Assembly: GCA_013396655.1 (NCBI GenBank) | Contig: WBMV01006434.1 | Coordinates: forward strand, 62,001 to 126,000 | Reading direction: 5' to 3' | DNA length: 64,000 bases | Source: Campylorhamphus procurvoides | Taxonomy: Eukaryota > Chordata > Aves > Passeriformes > Dendrocolaptidae | Shown: positions 53,701 to 60,956 of the stretch, in pieces | Layout: each line of letters opens with the position of its first letter | Numbering within the stretch: position 1 is the stretch's first letter | The notes under the pieces: model-generated | Told to the model about the DNA's origin: nothing | The model's input: the letters and a program-made list of their open reading frames with translations, nothing else | Database searches by the model: none | Made by a program: the position numbers and the translations under genes

Positions 53701-53895
53701 CCTCCAAAAAGTCAACTTTTACCAAATATGGGGAAAAAACCCCATTATGGAAGGACTGGGACTCTTTTTTTCTTTTCTTTCCACCTCGAAGGGTACCCGC
53801 TGAGAACACAATTTTGGCAGAACCTGGCACCTCGGAAGAACCTCTCGCCCTGGCCAAGTAAGGCAAGTTCCGCGTGTACCTTGGCCAAGATCCAT
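35642..53895 (-). CDS. SLC35B3: SLC35B3, Golgi PAPS transporter 2 (whole gene, coding span)
   Basis: A multi-pass membrane transporter of the SLC35 nucleotide-sugar transporter family. The known family role is to carry PAPS, the universal sulfate donor, from cytosol into the Golgi lumen for sulfotransferases that modify glycans and proteins. Ten exons read on the minus strand join with GT-AG introns and matching phases, giving 398 residues (369 from the second Met). I matched them from memory to the human protein; characteristic stretches are [79 protein letters not shown] and [10 protein letters not shown]. Hydrophobic segments appear in nearly every exon, as expected for about ten membrane spans. 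No in-frame stop breaks the joined exons. Exon 8 is present twice in the scaffold because of a probable assembly error. Identity is near certain; only the 5' end is uncertain. Confidence 0.95.
35793..36886 (-). other. SLC35B3 intron 9
   Basis: Between exons 9 and 10. AT-rich unique sequence; no repeat or other gene recognised. The donor is GTAAGT and a short pyrimidine tract precedes the acceptor. Confidence 0.85.
36887..36956 (-). CDS. SLC35B3: SLC35B3 exon 9
   Basis: A 70-base exon reading [19 protein letters not shown], then PFTLQ across both junctions. The acceptor is CCTCTGCAG|TAACAA and the donor [19 protein letters not shown] is a hallmark of SLC35B proteins near the last membrane spans. 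Too short to appear as an open frame; found by searching for the missing piece between exons 8 and 10. Confidence 0.94.
39039..39188 (+). mobile_element. CR1 LINE fragment in SLC35B3 intron 8
   Basis: AGGCTGAGAGAGTTGGGGTT, CTGTCTGGAGAAGAGGAGGC, ATAGGACAAGGGGGAATGGC and TAGGTTTAGATTAGATATTA are consecutive blocks of the CR1 ORF2 end. It has an internal deletion and no 3' tail. It ends about 25 bases before the redundant block begins. Confidence 0.85.
39213..40847. repeat. Redundant block bounded by single-N gaps (probable false duplication)
   Basis: Two parts. 39213-39567 repeats 40848-41202 at an offset of 1635 bases; 39569-40846 repeats 41681-42958 at an offset of 2112. Single Ns at 39568 and 40847 lie exactly at the ends of the parts. 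The block lacks the 478 bases 41203-41680 that separate the two parts in the other copy. Mismatches are few over 39569-40240 and more frequent after that, at an allele-like level. This fits three contigs laid end to end without merging overlaps, the middle one a stray contig, perhaps from the other haplotype. Confidence 0.85.
39423..39534 (-). CDS. SLC35B3: SLC35B3 exon 8, duplicate copy
   Basis: Identical to 41058-41169, including both splice sites. It sits in a 355-base block (39213-39567) that repeats 40848-41202 with about three mismatches and ends at a single N (39568). The most economical reading is an unmerged overlap between two contig ends, so only one of the two exon copies exists in the animal. 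A real tandem duplication cannot be ruled out from sequence alone. Confidence 0.85.
41058..41169 (-). CDS. SLC35B3: SLC35B3 exon 8 (copy continuous with exon 7)
   Basis: A 112-base exon reading [20 protein letters not shown], then [17 protein letters not shown] plus one base. The acceptor is TTGTTGCAG|CATCTA and the donor AACAG|GTACAA. The first four residues (HLLQ) differ from the human NPVR recalled at this place, while the rest is nearly identical. A base-for-base identical copy lies at 39423-39534. Splicing both copies would break the frame because 112 is not a multiple of three. Confidence 0.93.
41577..41669 (-). CDS. SLC35B3: SLC35B3 exon 7
   Basis: A 93-base exon, exactly 31 codons, reading [20 protein letters not shown], then [11 protein letters not shown]. 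The acceptor is TGTTCTAG|GTTTTG and the donor CAAAG|GTGGGT. It lies in the 478-base block 41203-41680 that is missing from the redundant copy at 39.2-40.8 kb, so it occurs only once. Confidence 0.95.
41670..44210 (-). other. SLC35B3 intron 6
   Basis: Between exons 6 and 7. Its 41681-42958 portion is the sequence repeated at 39569-40846. The remainder is AT-rich and unique; open frames here (for example 43430-43651) show no recognisable protein. Confidence 0.85.
44211..44308 (-). CDS. SLC35B3: SLC35B3 exon 6
   Basis: A 98-base exon reading [20 protein letters not shown], then [12 protein letters not shown]. The acceptor is TTTGTTAG|GTGTGG and the donor GAAATG|GTAAAT, ending at phase 0. The GNVQEK segment is diagnostic for the PAPS transporter branch of SLC35B. 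Confidence 0.95.
44309..45651 (-). other. SLC35B3 intron 5
   Basis: Between exons 5 and 6. AT-rich unique sequence without recognisable repeats. Confidence 0.85.
45652..45759 (-). CDS. SLC35B3: SLC35B3 exon 5
   Basis: A 108-base exon reading [19 protein letters not shown], then [17 protein letters not shown] across the junction. The acceptor is TTTTGCAG|GAAAAC and the donor GACAG|GTAAAG. The intron on its 5' side contains a single-N assembly gap at 45954, 195 bases from the acceptor; the exon itself is intact. Confidence 0.95.
45760..47236 (-). other. SLC35B3 intron 4 with single-N gap
   Basis: Between exons 4 and 5. A lone N at 45954 is flanked by a short direct repeat (CTGCTTCTACAACAGCA on both sides) and by a 23-base string that occurs again at 47171-47193. 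Otherwise AT-rich and unique. Confidence 0.85.
47237..47391 (-). CDS. SLC35B3: SLC35B3 exon 4
   Basis: A 155-base exon reading [19 protein letters not shown], then [16 protein letters not shown], then [15 protein letters not shown]. The acceptor is TTTTGTAG|AATTCC and the donor CAAG|GTAAGT. This is the most conserved core of the family, with the NYPTQ and FKCCKLIPV segments between membrane spans. Phases fit both neighbours. Confidence 0.96.
47392..49215 (-). other. SLC35B3 intron 3
   Basis: Between exons 3 and 4. Mostly AT-rich. Two patches (48540-48720 and 48800-49020) are more GC-rich than their surroundings and could be remnants of an old mobile element, but I cannot name one. Confidence 0.8.
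49216..49337 (-). CDS. SLC35B3: SLC35B3 exon 3
   Basis: A 122-base exon reading ELIFSVEGF...[28 protein letters not shown], the second membrane segment and following basic loop. The acceptor is TTTATAG|GAATTG and the donor AGAAG|GTATGT. It ends two bases into an Arg codon that exon 4 completes. Close match to the human protein over the whole exon. Confidence 0.95.
49338..50524 (-). other. SLC35B3 intron 2
   Basis: Between exons 2 and 3. AT-rich unique sequence; nothing else seen. Confidence 0.85.
50525..50796 (-). CDS. SLC35B3: SLC35B3 exon 2
   Basis: Encodes a hydrophilic N-terminal region, then an internal Met (50725) in strong context (AACCATGG), then MDLKF...[12 protein letters not shown] and the first membrane span ending LIYGYLQ. 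The donor is CAG|GTAAGT, phase 0. Upstream of 50725 the frame stays open through [11 protein letters not shown], which resembles human NNSESIECSKIT. This supports coding use of the upstream part. Two AG acceptors seven bases apart (before 50803 and before 50796) compete at the 5' edge; only the inner one keeps the frame with the exon at 53880. Confidence 0.93.
50797..53879 (-). other. SLC35B3 intron 1 (if the first coding exon is at 53880)
   Basis: Runs from the tentative first coding exon to exon 2 and carries the solo LTR at 52602-53060 in the opposite orientation to the gene. The rest is unique DNA without a recognised element. Confidence 0.6.
52602..53060 (+). mobile_element. Solo LTR of an avian endogenous retrovirus
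   Basis: About 460 bases. It opens TGTATTGTATCTGGCTGAGA, has an internal TATAAA near 52774, and ends ATTAAACCACACA. I recognise the GAGTTAATTTTC...TGTTTTGGC and AACTGAACGGGCA...ATCACCTGTTTT segments from a common bird LTR family, probably ERVL-related; the family name is from memory and uncertain. No internal retroviral genes or second LTR lie beside it, so it is a solo LTR left by recombination. It is antisense to SLC35B3 and inside its first intron. I could not define a convincing target-site duplication. Confidence 0.75.
53880..53895 (-). CDS. SLC35B3: SLC35B3 exon 1, tentative first coding exon
   Basis: Sixteen coding bases encode Met-Asp-Leu-Gly-Gln plus one base, followed by a GT donor (AAG|GTACAC). 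The human protein starts Met-Asp-Leu-Thr-Gln, so four of five residues agree. The leftover base (phase 1) fits the acceptor at 50796, which joins into the open frame of exon 2. The start codon has a G at -3 and a G at +4, a good context. The reading frame is open upstream and no strong acceptor lies close, so this may be the end of a first exon whose 5' leader extends towards the CpG island. The match is short, so this remains a proposal; translation could instead begin at 50725. Confidence 0.5.
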
Positions 53896-54584
53896 TCCCT
53901 CTGGAACATTTCCAGTGGCAGGAATGCCGGGGTGGGGGTACAGCAGCGGGGGTCAGGGATGGAAGGGGGACAAAGGACCTGAGGCCACCTTAGCCCACGC
54001 TCCCCCCAGTCCCACTAGAATACAATAAATAGGTATTCTCCTAAAAACAGCTCATGGCTCATTCTTTTAAATTAGCGATTCCCCGGCCCTGGTGTATAAT
54101 TTAAATTAAATAAAAAGCTGAAAAAACCCCATCTCAGTTCCTCTCTGCAGGGAAGGGCGAAGCTCACCAAAAACGGAAATGATCAATGACGATACTGGAA
54201 TAATCTGCCCCCAAGACATGAATTACTCACATGCTGTACCAGGACCGTGGCCACCAACTAATTCACGGCGCAGAAGGCCACGGAGCGGCCCGGGGAGGGG
54301 ATGGGAATGTCCTCATCTCTCTGCGCTCCAGGGTACCCCCTCCATCCAGGAACCCGCCGCCATCCCCGAGGCTTCCCCTTCCAGCGGCCCTGCCCGAGCA
54401 CGTCCCGTGCCATGCCATGCCACGCCGGGCTGCCCAAGGGGCCGTCCCACCCTCCCGCCGCGCTCCTGCCCCTCGCCCCTCACCCACGGCCCGCCGGGCC
54501 CGCTCCCCGGCAGGCAGACACGCCCCAGGGAAGAAGGGAGGGCGGAAAAGCGGGGAAGAAGGGGGAGAAGCGGCCCGGCCGTAC

Positions 54585-54643
54585 CTGCGCGGCGGGCCCC
54601 GGCGGTGCCGGCGGTGCCGGCACGTCCCCGCCCCGCTCCAGCC
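54585..54643 (-). other. SLC35B3: Candidate 5' untranslated exon of SLC35B3 (runs into gap)
   Basis: On the minus strand the sequence CCGCGCAG|GTACGG ends at 54585 and makes a good splice donor just downstream of GC boxes in the CpG island. The exon would begin inside the N run or in the adjoining bases. It could splice to the exon at 53880 or directly to exon 2, in which case Met at 50725 would be the start. This is inference from position and donor quality only. Confidence 0.35.
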
Positions 54644-54936
54644 NNNNNNNNNNNNNNNNNNNNNNNNNNNNNNNNNNNNNNNNNNNNNNNNNNNNNNNNN
54701 NNNNNNNNNNNNNNNNNNNNNNNNNNNNNNNNNNNNNNNNNNNNNNNNNNNNNNNNNNNNNNNNNNNNNNNNNNNNNNNNNNNNNNNNNNNNNNNNNNNN
54801 NNNNNNNNNNNNNNNNNNNNNNNNNNNNNNNNNNNNNNNNNNNNNNNNNNNNNNNNNNNNNNNNNNNNNNNNNNNNNNNNNNNNNNNNNNNNNNNNNNNN
54901 NNNNNNNNNNNNNNNNNNNNNNNNNNNNNNNNNNNN
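54644..54936. other. Assembly gap (293 N)
   Basis: A run of N in the GC-rich promoter region, directly beside the pyrimidine-rich minisatellite. Such sequence commonly resists sequencing. The gap size may be an estimate. Confidence 0.99.
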
Positions 54937-55166
54937 CGCTCCTCATCCCAGTTCCCTCATCCCGGCTCCCGATTCCCCGCTCTCCATTCCCAGCTCCCCG
55001 CTCCCCATTCCTGATTCCCTGCTCCCCCTTCCCGGCTCCCGGCTTCCCTCTCCTGATTCCCGACTCCCTATCCTGACTCCCAATCCCGGCTCCCGATTCC
55101 CGACTCTCCGCTCCCCATTCCTGGCTTTCCGCTCCCGATTCCCGACTCCCCATTCCCAGCTCCCGG
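54937..55166. repeat. Pyrimidine-rich GC minisatellite
   Basis: Irregular tandem repeats of short blocks such as GATTCCC, GGCTCCC, GACTCCC and CATTCCC, with an underlying period of 7 bases and doublets near 14-15. The plus strand is mostly pyrimidine with purines at regular spacing. It borders the N run and probably extends into it. Confidence 0.8.
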
Positions 55167-55227
55167 CGCGGCTGCCGAGGGCGCTTCTGGAGCATCCCTG
55201 GGACGGGCGGGGATCGCGGGGCTCACG

Positions 55228-55714
55228 GAGCATTCAGGGTTAGAAGGGACCTCTGGAGATCATCCAGTCCAGGGTCACCCACAGCAGGTGACACAGGAAT
55301 GTGTCCAGGTGGGTTTGGATGTCTCCAGAAGGAGACTCCACGCTCTTCATGGGCAGCTGTTCCTGTGCTCTGCCATCCTCAGTGTAAAGTTCTTCCTCAT
55401 GTTGAGGTGGAAGTGCTTGTGTTTTAATTTATGGCCATTGCTCCTCATCCTGTCTCTGGGCACCACCAAAAAGAGCCTGGCACCATCCCCTTGGCACCCA
55501 CCTTTGAGATATTTATATGCATTGATGAGATCCCCTCTCAATCTTCTCTTTTCCAGACTAAACAGGTCCAGCTCCCACAGTCTCTCCTCATAAGATGCTC
55601 CAGACCCCTCATCCTATTTGTGACCCTTTGCTGGACCCTCTCCGGTCGCTCCTTGTCTTGTGCTGAGGAGCCCAGAACTGGACACAGCACCACTCCAGAT
55701 GTGGCAGCACCACC
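55228..55714 (-). mobile_element. CR1 LINE, 5'-truncated copy
   Basis: The plus strand begins with the antisense CR1 3' end (TTAGAAGGGACCTCTGGAGATCATC) and runs back into the reverse-transcriptase C-terminus. On the minus strand it reads the typical VLGSSAQDKER...RVQQRVTNRMRGLEHLM sequence. Frameshifts are present. It abuts the CpG island and lies head to head with the next CR1. Confidence 0.9.
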
Positions 55715-55724
55715 TGCCTCGACA

Positions 55725-56361
55725 GTGACCTGTCCATGAGCCAGCACTGTGTCCTTGTGGCCAAGAAGGCCAAGGGAATCCTGGGGTGTGTTATGAAGAC
55801 CCTTGCCAGCAGGTTAAGGGAGATGATTCTGCTCATCTATTCAGCCCTGATGAGGCCACATCTGGAGTGCTGGGTCCATATCTGGGCTCTTCAGTAGAAG
55901 AGAGATGAGGAGCTCCAGGAGCAGGTCCAGCAGAGGGCTACAAATATGATTAAGGGACTGGGCAAATGAACAAAGGCTGAAGGAGTTGGGCCTCTTCATC
56001 CTTGAGATGAGACAACTGAAGGGGGACCCCATTAATGTCTATAAATACCTAAAGGGTGGGTGCCAAGGAGATGGAACCAGGCTCTTCTCAGTGATGCCAA
56101 CCAATAGAACAAGAGGCAATGGGCAGAAACTGATGCACAGGAAGCTCCACCTGAATACGAGGAAGAACTTCTTTACTGTGCAGGTGACTGTGCACAGATT
56201 ACCCAGAGAAGCTGTGGGGTCTCCCTTGCTGGAGATATTCAAGAATCAGCTGGATGCAATCCACAAATGCCAAGTGCTCTAGGACAACCCTTCTGAGCAG
56301 GGATGTTGGACCAGATGACCCACTGTGGTCCCTTCCAGCCTGTCCCATTCTGTGGTTCTGT
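55725..56361 (+). mobile_element. CR1 LINE, 5'-truncated copy
   Basis: Reads forward from the middle of the ORF2 C-terminal part (AKKAKGILG-like), through [20 protein letters not shown] and [11 protein letters not shown], into the 3' end (TTGGACCAGATGACC...GGTCCCTTCCAGCC...CCATTCTGTGGTTCTG). An in-frame TAG and a frameshift make it non-functional. It is in the opposite orientation to 55228-55714. Confidence 0.92.
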
Positions 56362-57394
56362 TAAAAGCCCCTGGAGGAGGAGAGTGTGTGAAATTGAGAC
56401 TGTTTGGAATCCTTGACTTTTTTGCCAGGATTTGGTTGATACTCTGATGTTCTGATGTGTGCAGTGAAGCACCCACATAAAGCTGCTGCCTTCATAAAAA
56501 ATGGCGAAAATGCAAAAAGGCCTTCTTGCAATCTATCTGTGTGAGGCTGCAGGAAGGAAATAATAAAGGTATTTAATAATGGCAAGCAAAAAGGTAAATG
56601 AGAGCAATAACAGCAGAATGCATATGAGCATAATGGCCAAAGGAATCAGGCAAAGAGCTGAGAAGAAAGGTAGCTAAAGGCATTTTTTGGAAAATGTGCA
56701 AATTAGATGTAACTTGAAAATACATAAAATGTAGTTATTATTAATCATATCAGGCTATAAAATGGCAGTGCTGTGTTTTCTGTAACAATGTGCAGGAGTA
56801 TTTAACATTATACATAAATACTGCAGGACAATAGATACATATTTAGGAAACTCAAGTTTTTATGTTTGCACTGTTTTAAAAGATTTCCTTTACCTTATCC
56901 TGTGCTAATGGGGTAAATCAGTATGTATTATAGATAGTGCACCACCATGTAAAATCATATTTTAAACAGTATTTATTAAGTGACAAACATCAAAAAGAAA
57001 ATGTGTACTTTGGGTTGACTTAAAAGAAAAAAAAAAGAAAAAGAAAATCTGAACCCCCCCCTAACCTTTCAGCAAAATATCTCTTCCTGAAAAAGGGCAT
57101 TTTTTTAGTGATTGTTGAGGAAAATACTTGGAGCCATCTTCTTGAGGGGTTTTTGCTTTGGGTTTCCCTTACCTGGGTTGAGAGATTTCACATCTAGCAA
57201 ACACTGTGGATTTTTTGTGTCGGTATGGATGGTGCTTTTCACTGTCTCCATGATAGATATAACTACCCCAGTGACTCAAGTAAATATATTCAAGCTTGCA
57301 TGTGATCAGCTAGGATTTTCTATTTTCCTGTAAATAGATTCTCTAAAAATGTTGTCTGTAATAAACCTCACTGTTATGGATGTAAGTGAAGTGA
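56362..57394. other. Intergenic, no gene recognised
   Basis: Unique AT-rich sequence with a short A-rich and C-run patch near 57026-57062. Confidence 0.7.
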
Positions 57395-57487
57395 TTACAG
57401 AGGAAGTTCCACCTGAACCTGAGGAACAACTTTACTGTATGGGTGACCAAGCACTGGAAGAGACTGCTCAGAGAGGTTGTGGAATTG
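57395..57487 (+). mobile_element. CR1 LINE fragment
   Basis: GGAAGTTCCACCTGAACCTGAGG..., TTTACTGTATGGGTGACCAA and GCACTGGAAGAGACTGCTCA match the last part of CR1 ORF2. Both ends are truncated. Confidence 0.8.
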
Positions 57488-60400
57488 TGGATATCTTATA
57501 ATAAGTTTTTTTTTTTTTAATTCATGAATGTAGAAATTAGGCTGTTTGATTTTGACTCAGGAGATCTGCTTATTGGTAAAGAACATGCATTTTGCCATTT
57601 GCGATGTATTTTTCCATTTCTGTTACCCATATTCCATCACTGAAACTGGAGAAAGTGTAGAGTGGAGTGTGTGCTGGAGGATGTTCTCTTTAAATAAAGC
57701 AGAAGAGTAAACGACAAGGAGGATGTTTATTATTGATCTCACAGATGCTTTTGCAGTTTGCAATATAAACACGTATGGATTACTGGTAAAGCTGGAAAGC
57801 AAATTACATTTTCTTTTATCGTTTGTAAAAATGAAGTTAGGGCTTATGAAAGGTACTGGGTTCAGGCTCTGGGGACTTAACTTCTCTGTTTATCCAGGAA
57901 ATAGATATTGTACATCACAAGCAGAGGCAGTGGAAGTATTGAAGATCTCAAAGTTCTCACACTGCCTGCGCACTTCTTCTTGACTAACTCAAGGTACCAA
58001 CAGGAAAGCTTAGTCTATGCACAGACTTAATCTTATATTTTTCTTCTGGAATATGTAAGTGAAGGTACACAATAATGCTGTTGGCTGTAGTTTTATTGAC
58101 AAGAGGTTTTGTTTGCTATAGTCTAATTTAGAAATGCCAGCTTCATAATAGACTTTGTCGCCTTTGTTTTCTAGCTTGGGTGGTTTTCCTGCTCTTTAAA
58201 AATGAGCATTTCTAATTTTTCAGCTGTGAAACGGTACCCATGCCCTATATAAAAGGTTGGGAATTAACCAGAATGTTAGACATTTCTTATTTGTGGAAGG
58301 GTACACAAATATGGAATATTTATAACAAGTGCACAGCTTGCTTTTTGCTGATGGGTTATGGGCAGTAATATCCTTTTGGCATAGTGTGTGTTCCTATTAA
58401 GAATTTAAACGAGTAAAAATTGTTTCATGTGTGTACAAAAATTACCCAGTACAGGCATGTTGCCCCATGAAACCTGTGCACAGGTATACCATTAATGACA
58501 TAGGTATCCATAAGCATTTCCACCTGGTGATAAATAAATGGAGTTAATGAATCAGAGCAGCGAGAGGTTTTGTTATATTTCAGCATGAAAGGCGAATTAA
58601 TACTATTTTCAAATGCTTGAACCCATCTGTCAGATCTGTGTGTTATTGGTATAAATAATTTTAGAATCTTCTGTGTTGAATAAATCATGACATATGCAAA
58701 TGTGGATGCAGTTTGTGAGTCTTGAAACAGCTAAAACCAATGTCATTTACTGGTTTAATGTCTTTACCAAAATGGTGGGAAATGACATGAGTAGCAGCCA
58801 ATTTTTTATGTGAAATTTTTTATAGGGTTTACATTTGAGACAATTAAGTATTACACAAAGTAAGTACTTTGTTTAGATGCAAGTGCATTTTGGCTGTTCT
58901 AACTGGTGATCTGCTGAGTTAGTGGGAGTTACGTGAACCTAGAAACTCGGTTGATAAAAAGAAGAATATCTGTTTACCTCTGTAGTATGAGGAAGAGGGA
59001 GGGGAAAGCAATAGTTCTCTGCTGTTGACAAATATAAAGGTGTAACTGATAATTTAAATGGCATGTTTCACAGTCAGATTTTTCTGCCAGCTTTGTACAG
59101 GCTTTTTAGTGCTGTTACTCTGAGACAAAGTAGAATGAGAACAAAATAAATAAGACACACGTAGAAGAAAGATTTGATGGGCTTTTAGCTAGGAATATTT
59201 TTAAAATGAGGAATAAGTGCCCATGCAAATTGGGGATGGCTAGTTAAGTGTCACAATATCAATGCAATTAAAAATTCATATATTTTAATGCACATGTTAT
59301 TAAAATACATATGTTATTTAGGCTTCTCTAATGAATGTTTTCTGAATACTTTCCTATACTTTTCTGTTCTTAAATTCCAGCCACAATGATTTTTCTTAGC
59401 CTAATTTCAAAAACCGTTTCTAATGTATTCCTTGTACTACTCTGTTTTACTGCCTCAGAAACTAAACTGTGGGTTTAACAGTTACAAAAAGCTCTATGAT
59501 TATAGAATACTGTGTTTGAAATGTGTGATACATCACTTCATATTCAAGGGAAAGCTATTGTATTTAGAATTATAAAGTTAAATTAAGGTTCTGCCTTCTG
59601 ACATTACAAAGTACTGTAATACTGATTTTTAAATTTTTAAATTGCACTTAAAACTTGGAACATAGGGCCAGACAGATAATCCATCAAGTGTTGATAACAG
59701 TCTAGATACAACTTCATTATTTCTGTCTCATCACTGGTGCATATAAATGCTAGTACTTACAAATGCAAACAGTAACTGATTTTTTTTCAGAGAGAGTAGA
59801 TGTGTAGATTTATATTCTACAACTTGCTTGGAATAACAACACAGGGAATTTTTCCATCATAACTGGTTGATATCAGAAAAACTGTGCTTAAGCCAGGATG
59901 CATTCAAACTGTTTTATACTTTGTGATGGGAGGTGGTTGAAGTAACTTTACCAGTCGGTTTAGGACACAAGCAACCTCCTTTGGAATAACTTCCTTTTAT
60001 TCATACGTGGTTCTGAACAGGCTTATGACTTGGAATTGACAGCATTACACTGATGACACTCCAGAGTATGGGAGTAAAAGCTGTCTCACTTGTGCCTGCA
60101 GGTCTTTTGTTACGCTGGAGACAATGGCAGAGTAAGTGCTAGTGAGGCAGGTTGATGGATAGAGTGTTTTCTATAAAAAAATTTCTCACCGTCCTATTGC
60201 ATGATTTTTGTAATAGTTTAGGGCCTTCTAGACTGTAAATAATAGAGTGTGTGATGGTTGTGCAAAGTTTGAAGTCAGACCCTGCTTCTGAGAAGTGAAG
60301 ATGTGATGGATTTTTTTTTCTTGAAGTGTAAGATTTGGGAGGTTTACTGAATGAGGATGTAGCTGTTTATACATCCTGGACATATGCAAGATCTATTTTG

Positions 60401-60774
60401 ATAAATGTTGAGGGATATCTGTGCTTGAAAGGTAACCTAAGAACAAGTATTAGGTCAGATCAAAGGTCTATTAGTCATTCTCTGCGAGGCAATTTAGGGA
60501 GCTGAGGATAAATTAAAGTAATTCTCTTAGCATAGCCCCCATGGCTTCTGCTAGTAACTTGTGTGGAAGTTACTTATGGTACATATGTACATATGTACAC
60601 ATTGTTTAATGGGCTCTAGTAGACACCTCCAACACTCTGTCTATCTTGCATTTAAGCCATTTAAGTTTTTGGCCTCTGTAATATTCAGTTAGAAACCTTT
60701 AACAGATTACCAGCCTGGATGCATCCGGGACTTATGAGTGCTGTAAAGGTCATGGAATTGATAAATGAAGATGC
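57488..60774. other. Intergenic, no gene recognised
   Basis: AT-rich unique sequence. A 20-base palindrome lies at 60579-60598. No exon-like sequence seen. Confidence 0.7.
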
Positions 60775-60956
60775 CATAGAATGGTTGGGTTGGAAGAGAC
60801 CTTAAAGATCATCTAGTTCCAACCCCTCTGCCATGGGCAGGGGCACACACCTTTCATTAGACCAAAGTACTGAAAGCCCCAACCAGTTTGGCCTTGAACA
60901 CTTCTAGGGATGGGGCATCCACAGCTGCTCTGGGCAACCTGTTCCAGTGCCCCATT
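60775..60956 (-). mobile_element. CR1 LINE 3' end
   Basis: The plus strand reads CATAGAATGGTTGGGTTGGA, AGAGACCTTAAAGATCATCT and AGTTCCAACCCCTCTGCCAT, the antisense of the canonical CR1 3' end. Continues to CTGGGCAACCTGTTCCAGTG, then stops. Little diverged, so relatively young. Confidence 0.93.

Larger units (their letters stand above)
54240..55220. promoter_or_regulatory. CpG island, probable SLC35B3 promoter
   Basis: Abrupt rise in GC and CpG content against an AT-rich background, at the 5' end of SLC35B3. GC boxes are visible (CCCCGCCCCG at 54626-54635; GGGCGGGG at 55205-55212). A 293-base run of N (54644-54936) removes the middle, probably including the transcription start. Long open frames across it, some over 200 codons, are products of GC-rich sequence and the N run, not genes. 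Confidence 0.75.

Noticed and set aside
54179..55243. Long open frames on both strands (up to 354 codons) over the GC-rich region
   Set aside because: They cross a run of N and a low-complexity minisatellite, and several overlap in different frames. They reflect GC-rich sequence without stops, not genes.
55986..56282. A 98-codon plus-strand frame
   Set aside because: It is the C-terminal end of CR1 ORF2, without its own start or promoter.
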